From NCBI GenBank assembly GCA_019044685.2, contig JAGTXX020000009.1, positions 496,001-560,000 of the forward strand: a stretch of 64,000 nucleotides of DNA, written 5' to 3'. The position numbers and the translations under genes were made by a program. Every line of letters begins with the position of its first letter. Positions within the stretch are counted from its first letter, which is position 1. Positions 55,040-64,000 of this stretch are shown here, piece by piece. Source of the stretch: Nannochloris sp. 'desiccata'. Lineage: Eukaryota > Chlorophyta > Trebouxiophyceae > Chlorellales > Chlorellaceae. Under the pieces are notes generated by a model that saw only the letters and a program-made list of their open reading frames with translations, was not told the origin of the DNA and ran no database searches.

Positions 55040-56897
55040 ATGAGCACAAGCCTCTTTGACGGCACTTGCGATGCGCATGCACATATCGTAAGTTTGCAGC
55101 GCGGCATGCAAGTTATTTCTATACCCTTGAATGGCTGGAAAAAGTCAACTTTACGAATGATCTTCCCATGCACTTCCCTATGCAGGTATTAGCTCCTATT
55201 AGCTCCCCCATCAAGGGTCTCTCTTTCGTCTCAGAGAATAAAGTAGGTGTTTCTAACGATGCAGGTATCTCCCAACCACCTGTGGAAGACTCCGCATCTC
55301 TTAGCCCTCTCAAGCCTTCTTCTTCAATTGACATCCCAAATGGGGCTCTGATCCATAAGCTTCTAGAGTCTTTGGAGGCATTGAAGACCCAAGATAGCCG
55401 CACAAATAGCGGAACTGCATCTCCATCTCCCTTGACTATCTCCACTGGGGGCAGCGCTGACCCGATTCCTTCATCTCCCACCGACATCTACGACTTTAGG
55501 TAAGAGAGATCACAGCTTTCGTCTTCTAACAGCAGTATTCCGCCTCCAGTTAAATTTCTAAGCAAGAATTCCTCTTTCTTATTTCCCCCCTTTTCAGTAG
55601 CCCTGTTGGTCCTCTCACTAGAGAACACTCAACTGATAGCTTAGCTGCTGCGGTTCAGCATCTCTCTCTCGCCCATCACCGCCGCCCTGCTGCGCAGAGC
55701 ACCACCACTCATCACCCCGCCAACCTCGCCCTCTCTGGATTTGCCAACCCAATCAACACTGCCACCACTCATGCTTCAAGCAGCACATGGAGCGCTCCTG
55801 TTACGACAGCAGGAACACCCACTAACTGTGGTCCCCCAACACCTCTTCAAATGCCATCTTTTCAACAAGTTCCTCAAACCCAGCAGGCACAGCAGGCTGG
55901 GCTCTTTTCTACCTCTGCACCAACAGCAGCAACAAGAGGTGGACTCACCATTGGTGCTAGTCTAAACAGCGCACATGCATACGCTAATAATACCAGTGCC
56001 CATCATAGCAACCTCACCTTCCCCGTTGCAGCGGCAACAGGAGCGGGTGCGGTAGGAGCACCTCAGCTTGCAGCCTACCAATCCTTGTACACTGACCAGA
56101 TGGCGAGATCTCAAGCGCAAATGCAGCTCTTTCGCATGCTATCCCCTCCCCCCACACCTGTCTATGAAGAATGCTTAGTCGGAATCGATGGTGCCTACCA
56201 AAGCTACTGCCGCCAGGTCATCAACAACGAAATCAACGTGGCTGCTCTTCGCATGCTGGCCCACGTCAAGGCTGCTCAACTCACCGACTCTCCTGCAATC
56301 TCTCGCCTCATCGGGAAACGCTACTTCTGCTCTTTAAAGGAAGTCTCCAAAGTCGTTGGTGCCTCTCGGATGCTGCTGATTGCTCCAGATGTCCGTCCTT
56401 CCATTACAGCTCACATCAAACCGGTGAGGTTGCTTCAAATGGTCATGGCAGCTGCAGATGCAGCGGGTGTCCCCTATGTATTTTGTTTGTCTCGTAGAGG
56501 CATTGGTCAAGTTTTTGGCCGGGATAAATCCATGTCAATTGTTGCCGTGATGCATGTCGATGGCGTGGAAAATGAATACGTGACGTTGTTAGAACAGGGT
56601 GCACAAGGGAGGGAGTTGTATGCTGCTCATAGAGGTGGACAGAATAATAATCATAATAACGGCGGTCGTTACAATCACAATATGAATGCTGCAGCTCTTG
56701 GTGGTGCTCATGTCTGTCCTCTTGGCTCTGTTGGCGGTGGATACCAAAATCCTGAGTTCAATTACAATGGCCAGCAATACCAGCCACGCCAACAACAACA
56801 ACAACAGTTTGCTAGTAGCTACCTGAATCCTCAGCCTCAATTCCCCCTGTACCACAGCAACAACAACCAGCACAGCGGCTACCAAGGGAGTTATTGA
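55040..56897 (+). CDS. SBP2: SECIS-binding protein 2-like (L7Ae/L30e RNA-binding) protein
   Basis: Three exons, 55040-55087, 55186-55499 and 55598-56897, all GT-AG and phase-consistent, 553 aa. The first 300 residues are Ser/Thr/Pro/Gln-rich and probably disordered. From about 330 comes an L7Ae-type domain: CRQVINNEINVAALRMLAHV, AISRLIGKRYFCSLKEVSKV, then ASRMLLIAPDVRPS, VPYVFCLSRRGIGQVFGRDK and SIVAVMHVDGVENEYVTLLE. The order basic loop, lliApd and vpyvfclsRr-G is that of SBP2, where Lys/Arg residues before the domain form the extra RNA contact. Family knowledge: SBP2 recodes UGA as selenocysteine by binding SECIS in the mRNA 3' UTR. The tail is Gly/Asn/Gln/Tyr-rich. A general L7Ae/L30e protein is the alternative. 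Confidence 0.72.
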
Positions 56898-58151
56898 AAT
56901 TTCATTCGAAGAGCTACACCAACCATGATTGATAAAATCGAAATATACTCAAATAAACAAACTCCTTGAAAAAATTGAATGGTATTACTATTCATATTGT
57001 GCTTTTTCCCATATGGCAATCCAACTATCCGTTGTTTTTTCTTCTTGTTGTTCTATTTTCTTTCTTTCTTTTCTTCTCCCCCTCCGGTCCTGTTGTCGGA
57101 AGCCTAGCAAATGTTTGCAAAGGAATTCATTTCATTTTTTCTTTTCTTCTCCTCTTTCGTTTTCTCTTAGTCTCCCCCATAAGTTGTATTCATGGGGGAA
57201 CAGCAAATACAGCAGAGTTATGGTACGCTCGCTGCTGTTCTATGCATCACCATTGTTTCAAAAATTTCAGCGGTGCAATCAAATAGCAACAGTTGTATGC
57301 CCCATTGCATTTTTCTTTTCGTAAACAGTAGACAGCCGAGATCTCTCAATAAAACGTATTGATAGCTACAGGAGAAGTATGCCAGTGTAGGCAAGCACAC
57401 TATAAAGTGATTTAGTGGGTAAATAGGTGGAAATAACTATGAACATAGTAATTAGAAAAATTATATAGATAATTTCCAAGTCGCCGTCATTCAAAATTCG
57501 TGTGTCGTGTGTTGTTGCCGCTACTTTCTTCTTTGCTTCGATCTACCATCTCCCCACCATTCCTTTTCTATACAAATTTAGAACCACCTCCATTGATTGG
57601 GGTTGCTTTTAGCGTTTAACTAACGCGTTATATCCTTTAAAGACTATTAGCAGTCTGTTGCATGGATATTGTTTTTTGAAAACAAAATTTTTTTCCCGTC
57701 GTATCACTCACTCTCTTCTTTAATCTCCGTTGGTTCTAAACATGTTCATAAGAGTACACCAAATAGGTTGCACGTTACAGCATCTTCTTCTCATCAAAAT
57801 TAAATGTAAAAATAGTACATATTGGGAAAACTGATCGAGAACAAGTACAGAAAGGCGGTAAATTGAATCGTCCTTTCATGAATTGCAAACATTTCCTAAT
57901 TCCGACCGGGGGATTAGATAAATGCTCACCGGGCCAAGAGATCATCTGAAAGGAAAGGAAAAAAAACAAGGCGGTAAAAAAGTTATGTTTGATAATGATG
58001 ATGATCGTGCCATAATAATCTACATATACATTTCCCTGCTGCTAATAGAGAGGGTAAAGTTCATTTAGGTAAGCTACCTATACACGACTAAAAATTGGCT
58101 TAAAAGGGGACTAAATTTTTGAGCTTTGGCATGCCTCTTTTCAAAAAAAAT
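56898..58151. other. Gene-poor region of 1.25 kb
   Basis: Contains the SBP2-like 3' UTR (very T/C-rich, 57040-57170) and sequence beyond it. Only short unsupported frames occur. On the minus strand a CTTTCAG/ATG...GTGAGC arrangement near 57930-57950 looks splice-like but has no partner exons. Confidence 0.4.
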
Positions 58152-59283
58152 CTAAGGCTGCGGAGTACCACCAGCGATCAACCGAGCAGCGGCCGTGGCT
58201 CCTTGCCCACCTTGCGCCAATGCCGCAGCCAAAAAGCCAAGAAATCCTGCCCCACACTTTGCAGCGAGAGATAAGATCTTAAACGGCGCTGAAACAAGCT
58301 CAAGGCCTCCTTCTAAAAAGCCTGCCATCCCCCCGCCGTAGACAGCAATTAAAGTTAAATCGAGAGCTTGAAAGACGAGACCAAAGCTTTTTGGGATGGC
58401 AAACAGCGCAGCAGCAGTAATTTGTAATAATGGAGGTAATCCAGATATCGTAGGCATCGCCATTCTTTCTAGAGTCCGGGTAGAAGCATCCAATACCCAG
58501 CCAAATGCATAAAAAATAGCAGTTTCCAAATGGAAGTACAAATCCCTCGAAGAAAGAAAAGGCTCTATAACCATCGCTGCTAGGTAGCGAGGGGCTAGAG
58601 GTCGAAGTGCAGTGATGGGGTCGTAGCGTGCTTGCATGAAGATAGCAGGGAGGGCTATGGATTGCATTGCAGAGCAAAAGAGTCCGTTTAATGAGCAGTA
58701 AATGGCAGCAGTTCGAAGGCAAGAACGGAGCACAGGGCCCATGCGACTTTGTAGAGCTCTTTCATACGATTCAGAGCATACACGACGAACGCGGTGTGCT
58801 AGATGATCTCTAACCCCGATTGATGCAGGCAGACGGCGGTAGCTTGCGCGACATATGTCGCACCGTGTTGCAAAAGAGGCGCCCCGGGAAGAAGCGACAG
58901 AATTAATCCATCTTTGCAAACATCTTGTATGCACGTACCGCGAGGTTCCAGTGCATCTACATGGCTTTAAGAATGAACCACCTATACTGGCACCAAATAT
59001 ACGCGAATAAGGTCAGCTAAAGGTTGGGTTTAATAGGCAAATTTCTATTGTCAACGATGTGATCCTTCTTTTTGGCCTCACCTTCTTCGTCGTCTTCCTC
59101 TCCCCAACAGATGCGACACACAGATGGTGCGCCATCGCTGTCTAATAAATATGTGTCAGGATGACTCTTTATTTCGTGCCGTAGCTGACCGCCTCGCGAA
59201 CTTGGCAAATTAATTTGGATTGCACAGAGGCCTTCAGAGTGAGCTGCAGCTAGCACAGGGTTCGCCATACCAACCCTTGGCAT
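58152..59283 (-). CDS. RING-CH (MARCH-type) membrane E3 ubiquitin ligase
   Basis: Two exons, 59283-59082 and 58981-58152 (GAAG|GTGAGG; AGTATAG|GTGGTT), phase 1, 343 aa. The splice rebuilds a complete C4HC3 RING-CH: C56-R-I-C59, C75-x-C77 in LKPCRCTGTS, H85 and C88 in YVHTRCLQRW, C108 and C111 in RCDICRASY. No other junction keeps all eight ligands. Behind it are several hydrophobic segments (SLNGLFCSAMQSIALPAIFM, ITAAALFAIPKSFGLVFQAL, CGAGFLGFLAAALAQGG), so the protein is membrane-bound. Family knowledge: RING-CH ligases ubiquitinate membrane proteins. Two start ATGs are possible (59283 and 59268); the open frame runs upstream to 59358 without ATG, next to repeat copy B. Confidence 0.83.
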
Positions 59284-60060
59284 GCTATTATTGCAAAGAT
59301 ATACTGTTATATAATCTAGGATGACAATGCACCCCACTTTTCTTGGGTTTTCCGGCACTCTTATCCCAGAGCTCTGGATATATAGCTCCCGGAGTCCGAG
59401 CTTTAGCAGTAGCTACGCATCAGCAGTGTGGCTCGCTACATAAGGTGGTTCAACAGTAGATGAAAGAGTAGTGCCGATTTCCGCAGGATTTTATATAGCT
59501 GTTGCTCGCAGACAGCTTGGCAGCCAATGGAAGACGGCCGCAGCGGCGGCAAGAACAGGCGGATCTTTAGTCTTCATCATTTGGTCTTCTTCATCTCTAC
59601 TGAATTTTCCAAGTTTGCTCAACAAGGCGTTTAAATGCATTTCCCAGCCTTTCAAATAGCATCGCTTTCTCATCCTCGATCAATTTCAGTTCAACTTCAG
59701 GTTTGACCTTTGAAAGAAACCTTCCAATTTGAAGTTTGCTGACACCAACTATTTTCCTTCTGTTATGATTTTCCAAGATTTTACTTGTGATGTAGAGCTG
59801 AGTGTGCGCAGTAACGATGCAAAGATCAATGTGTTAGGAAAAAATCAATAGCAAAATAACATAAATAGGCAGGGGACAAACGACCACAGCGCTGCTTTGT
59901 GCGGCATTGCCTCCTCCACCTATTTTTATTTCTTGCCATAACAAAAAGGCAAAATGAACGAATGAATCTCTTATAACTAAAGCTGTTGGTGAGTCTGTGC
60001 ATTATATACGATAGTAGGGCAATACAAGCATTAATTCTACCCTAATTTTCTCAAGTTTAT
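59284..60060. other. Intergenic between RING-CH gene and plastid E2
   Basis: About 780 bp including repeat copy B (59415-59560), the RING-CH promoter and the 3' UTR of the E2 gene. No gene recognised. Confidence 0.4.
59415..59560 (+). repeat. Dispersed coding-derived repeat, copy B
   Basis: Diverged relative of 40740-40960, same strand. Shared landmarks are GCTCGCTACATA, CAGTAGATGAAAGAGT, a CCGATTTCCGCAGG block matching CCAATTACCGGAGG, and GCGGCGGCAAGAACAGGCGG. The frame reads TVDERVVPISAGFY, upstream of which stops occur. Confidence 0.6.
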
Positions 60061-61772
60061 TTAAAACACAAGCTGATCAGGGTTTTCAATCACAGACTTC
60101 AGACTCTGCAAGAACTCAGCAGCATGAGCTCCATAGACGATTCTGTGATCGCATGTAATATTCACAGTCATCTGTTTTTCAATACCCATACGTCCATTGG
60201 CATCCACAGACACAACAGGCTTGGAACCACCTACAGCAAGGATAGCAGCTTGTCCAGGAGGTAAGATGGCATCAAAGCTATCGACTCCAAACATACCCAA
60301 GTTAGAGATAGAGAAATGCCCTGTAGTGTATTCATCAGGGCTGAGTTTCTTGGCACGTGCACGCTTTACCAAATCAGCCCAATCACGAGACATGGTATAG
60401 ATATCGGTCGAATCAGCATCTTTAAGAACGGGGGTGATTAAACCGCCGTCAGACATTGCAACGGCCATTGCAATGTTAATTCTCTCATTGTATGTGATAC
60501 CAGAGCCATCAGGGGTGCAAGAAGCGTAGAGAACAGGGTGATTCTCAAGAGCAACACCAGTGGCTTTGGCGAGAAGGGCAGTCATGGTGACACCTTTAGG
60601 CTTGAGCTTTTTGTAAAGGACGTCAAGTTTATCAGTTGAGATGGTCATAGAGACACGGAATTCTGGGACCTTTAAGGACTCGATCATATTGCGGGAGACA
60701 GCCATTTGGAGAGTGGAGAGAGGGACAGTGGTTCCCTTAAGTTCACCGACGGAAGTCTTTTCGATAGCAGCAGGGGCAGCAGCCTTGGGGGCAGCAGCGG
60801 CAGCAGCAGGGGCAGCCTTGCCGGAAGCGGCGTTTTCGACATCAGCAGCGGTGATACGGCCGTTAGGTCCAGTTCCTCCGATCTTTTCAAGGGCAACACC
60901 GAGTTTCTTAGCCAAAGTCTTGGCATAAGGGGTGGCAATAATACGGCCATCAGCACGGGGCGCAGGGGCGGCAGCAGCCACAGGTGCGGGAGCTGCAGGA
61001 GCAGGAGCAGCGGCAGCGGGTGCAGGGGCAGCAGCAGGTGCGGGAGCGGCAGCTGCGGGTGCAGGGGCAGCAGCAGGTGCGGCGGCACCACCGCCACCTG
61101 AAAAATAAAAGTATAAAAAACAAAACAAAAAATGTTAGTTTCGTAATTCTACGTGATTGAAACAACGAGTAAATCTACTAACTAGCATCCCCAAAACTCT
61201 TTAATTTCTAATAAATTACTATTATTTCGAACCAAATACTGGGTCACTTACCACCGGCCTTGGCCTTGGCGGCCTCAAGGTCAGCCTCAGTCTCAGCAAT
61301 GTAGGCAATGGGGTTACCGACACCAGCCATCTCGCCCTCGTTGGTTACGATGGCACCGAGGATACCCTCACTGAAAGACTCAACATCCATATCGGCCTTA
61401 TCTGCAGATGAAAGGCCGCAACAAATAATCAGCATTTTGGTCAATTATCTATCGAAAATGCATGTCGATTTGAGCGCATTGTATGAAATCGGGATATAAC
61501 ACAGCCCAAAAATCGCATCTGTGGGACTTACCAGACTCGACAACGACGATAGACTCTCCCTTCTTGACCTTGTCGCCAGGAGATTTGAGCCAGCTCACGA
61601 TCTTTCCCTCAGTCATGGTAGAGGACAAAGCAGGCATGAACACCTCCTTGACGGCATTCATGGTCTGCAGAGGCCGCCTGCCGCGAGGCATGGCCACGCG
61701 GGGCTGGCCGTTGAATGCCTGACCAAGGCTAGATGGCTTGTTGGCCACATTGATGGTATTAGACTGAGCCAT
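60061..61772 (-). CDS. DLA2: Plastid pyruvate dehydrogenase E2, dihydrolipoamide acetyltransferase
   Basis: Three exons, 61772-61532, 61401-61252 and 61097-60061, each junction phase 1, 475 aa. Lipoyl domain: VFMPALSSTMTEGKIVSWLK and ESDKADMDVESF with lipoylated Lys82. A long Ala/Pro linker follows, then the E1/E3-binding domain (ATPYAKTLAKKLGVALEKIG, GPNGRITAADVENAA) and the catalytic domain (FRVSMTISTDKLD, INIAMAVAMSDGGLITPVLK, HFSISNLGMFGVDSFDAILP). The active site reads CDHRIVYGAHAAEF; mitochondrial E2s have DHRxxDG, whereas plastid E2s have Tyr-Gly at this place, so this is the plastid form. A basic N-terminus (ANKPSSLGQAFNGQPRVAMP) fits a transit peptide. Codon use is biased (GCC, AAG), suggesting high expression. 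Family knowledge: it makes acetyl-CoA for fatty acids; Chlamydomonas DLA2 also binds psbA mRNA. Confidence 0.94.
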
Positions 61773-62208
61773 TGTTCCGCTGACACAGAGATTATGTCAA
61801 TATATACACAATGCGCAATATCTAAAGCCGAAAATCCTTTATCGAAATACAGAAACGGCGATCAAACTGGCATCGGCAGCAGCTTGGAGCTTAATCGACC
61901 TCAAAGTGACTTTGAAAGTGCTGAACTTCAATTCGGATTTTTTTGGTTAAACATCATTATACGGAGACAAAAGCTTTTACAGCGTGTATTGAAGGTAACT
62001 AATGGAAAACAGCAAATACTAGTAATGTAGAAAAATCGGGGGAGACAAAAGTTCTTGAATACGTGAGCCTGCACCAAAGACAAAGAAAGAAACAAGAACC
62101 AGCAACCGCCGTCTCTCCTTTCTTTTTGCTGCCTCAACAAATTGACTTATACTTATACTTGAATACTACTGATACTAATACAGTTCTATATCTGTAACGC
62201 GTGGGTCT
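61773..62208. other. Intergenic upstream of plastid E2
   Basis: About 436 bp, holding the E2 promoter and the 3' end of the exostosin-type gene. No further feature recognised. Confidence 0.4.
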
Positions 62209-64000
62209 CTATTGTCTACCAAAAATATTCCAACTAGAACCCGAATCTTTATGGTTTGTAGTCACTGATGCTTGTTTTATTTGAACATCACTATCTTGAA
62301 TATCTAAGCCCTGTGCAGCAGCTTGTTTCAACCGCCGTTTCGTTGAAGCTGCACGTCTGCACATCTGCTGCATGAGAAGCTCACCTAGAGAGGACGTTTT
62401 GCCATCCCCACCTTGTGACTCTGGCCTTGGGCCATAATAGAACTTCCACCTCTCTGCTAAAACTGATCTTCTTTTCGCAGCAACAGCCTCCTCAGACATC
62501 TCTCTAAGATATGCAACTGCATCTTCAATGGTATCTACAGTGATAATTGAAGATTCTAAAGCGTGATCATCTAATCTCCAAACTTTACCCACCATGTGAT
62601 TTTGAAGATGATTTGAAGATGAATCATTCAACCAGGTAGGCCTACTTATATTGAAGAATATACCCATAGTTGAGTAATCAACAAATTGCGCTAAGGGAAG
62701 AGTATGGAATGGAGGCCCGATAAATACAGGAACGCATCCTGCGAGAATGACCTCACTCAACCGTCTACTTGATTGCACATTTGACGGCATCACAGGACAA
62801 AATTTCGCACTTCTATACCCATCCATAACTTCATTATGCGGCATATGATTATCACAAATATCACAAGAACACTCTGCGTGAATATCTTCTGCACCCATAG
62901 CATCTAAAGCAGCAACAAGCTCATATCGCATCATTTTGCCAGCTGCAAACAAGTTTCGAATTGAAGGATCAGGATGACCACAACCACCTCTGAAAAACAT
63001 GAAGAGTTCGCGTTCTGCGTTTTGTAAATCGCTTTCTAAATCTAAATCTAATGATGCTAGGTAAGGGACGATTGCAGATTTTCCTTCAGAGGGGGAATCT
63101 GGTGTCCACACACAAAGTGATGATCGCTCGGGCACCATGTTGTACACTGAAGCTAGGTCTTCACACATTGCTTCTTCGCTAAAGAGACCCCGCATGACAG
63201 GGTTGGGGTGGACCATACCGAAATCACCACCCTTGGATTTGACAAACCTGTGAGATAAAAAAGAAAAAAGAAGAAGGGCCGTTGGGTTAAAAAAGAAGTC
63301 AAAGAAAAAAAGGCGGTGGTTGGGCGTTGGGGGGGCAGCTAACAAAGAACCAGGGCAGCAAACGAATAAGCAGAATATTAAAATCTAGACATCAAAAAGA
63401 AAGCAAACAAAGGAGGGCGTGGACCATTTCATCAAGACGAAAAATATTCCTAAACAACTTCAAAGAACAAAAAAATCCCGGCCAATTTCATAAAGTACCA
63501 AATAAGAACTTACTTGCTCATTTTCACAATCGCGTTCAAACTACGTCTCACATACGGCTCAGGATTTGTCGTATTCCTATTTCCTAGAGGATGTATATAA
63601 GCCAACCATTCTATGTGATAGCACCACATATCTACGAATACAAAATCCGCAGATTCAATGTCGGTGGTATAGCGCGAGCTATTTCTAATAGATTGCGAAA
63701 TCCAGTGTTCTTGTGAGTATTGATAATGTTCAGGACTTAGCGTTGCGACACCATCAATGCCAAATTTGTGACGCGAAAATGGCCAGACACGTTTATAACT
63801 TAATTCACATTGTCGGGCGTTGATGTCACGAGCCATGTCTGCGGCTACATCTAGCACAGCAATTTTGCATTGAGCATCATCATCGCCGGCTGCTCCGTTG
63901 CTGGCTTCTACGGCTGCTGCTAAAGATTGGGCAGTGGCTAGGGCAGCAGTGGGTCGGGTAGATAGTACACGAGCTGGCTGCTGTGCCCGCTCACCATCTG
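62209..64000 (-). CDS. Exostosin-family (GT47) glycosyltransferase, 5' end off window
   Basis: At least two exons: one open from the right edge (64000) to 63514 (AGCAA|GTAAGT) and one 63247-62209 (CTCACAG|GTTTGTC), phase 2. The edge exon frame is open throughout (Ala-rich stretch ATAQSLAAAVEASNGAAGDD, then KIAVLDVAADMARDINARQC), so the start and any membrane anchor lie outside. GT47 features: YTTDIESADFVFVDMWCYHI, RELFMFFRGGCGHPDPSIRN, then SAKFCPVMPSNVQSSRRLSE and VILAGCVPVFIGPPFHTLPL, which is the nucleotide-sugar-binding core. The C-terminus is basic (STKRRLKQAAAQGLD). Family knowledge: exostosins act in the Golgi on cell-wall or matrix glycans. Donor sugar is not predictable. Confidence 0.85.

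Noticed and set aside
57775..57969. Minus-strand frame of 64 codons and a splice-like 16-base segment
   Set aside because: No partner exons, no recognisable protein, and no match that I can see to U1, U2, U4, U5 or U6 snRNA.
60950..61165. Cys/Arg-rich minus-strand frame in the plastid E2 linker
   Set aside because: Out-of-frame reading of the Ala/Pro linker repeats, which are GCA/CCT-rich.
1..64000. CRISPR array, bacterial operon or rRNA gene
   Set aside because: No spaced direct repeats, no ribosome-binding-site-driven gene clusters and no rRNA sequence. Introns and nuclear-type genes run throughout.

Overview
The window reads as nuclear DNA of a photosynthetic eukaryote, most likely an alga of the green lineage. 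Genes are split by short GT-AG introns (mostly about 80-180 bp) with pyrimidine-rich acceptors. Plastid functions are encoded: a plastid-type dihydrolipoamide acetyltransferase, a Rubisco LSMT-like SET protein and a PAO/TIC55-type Rieske oxygenase. A plant-type DUF506 protein and frequent TGTAA motifs after stop codons point the same way. A classical mitochondrial ATP synthase subunit g argues against Chlorophyceae. The lineage is an inference; no marker was compared against a database.

Layout. 1-1.2 kb: 5' part of a LINE on the minus strand, running off the left edge. 1.5-13 kb: DRE2 (Fe-S assembly), CASP golgin, a DUF506 protein, ATP synthase g, a 49-aa two-exon gene, an unknown basic-tailed protein, MRT4 (60S biogenesis) and an Ala-rich membrane protein. 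13-20.1 kb: HEAT-repeat protein, alpha/beta hydrolase, a papain-fold-like protein and a PhyH dioxygenase. 20.3-28.4 kb: UBC9, Cactin, LSMT-like, TFIIE-alpha (with a frameshift in an A8 tract) and SDH membrane anchor. 28.8-36.5 kb: bZIP factor, a LINE 3' relic, PAO-like oxygenase, RecQ helicase and MIS12. 37-41.5 kb: mobile-element-rich stretch with a frameshifted Crypton-type tyrosine recombinase, a small membrane protein and a 1.7 kb gene-poor stretch carrying a dispersed repeat. 41.5-57 kb: NUP155, VPS8, RPT3, a doubtful small ORF and an SBP2-like L7Ae protein. 58-64 kb: RING-CH membrane E3 ligase, plastid PDC E2 and a GT47 exostosin-type transferase running off the right edge.

The genes are housekeeping loci from unrelated pathways, on alternating strands. 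Many are divergent pairs sharing 230-380 bp of upstream DNA, and there is no operon-like grouping. About one protein gene occurs per 2 kb. Exon joins were worked out by hand from splice signals, and every join given was checked for phase continuity. I found no clearly new multi-gene system. The least conventional items are the Crypton relic, the coding-derived dispersed repeat, the hidden LINE ORF and a few short unrecognised genes.
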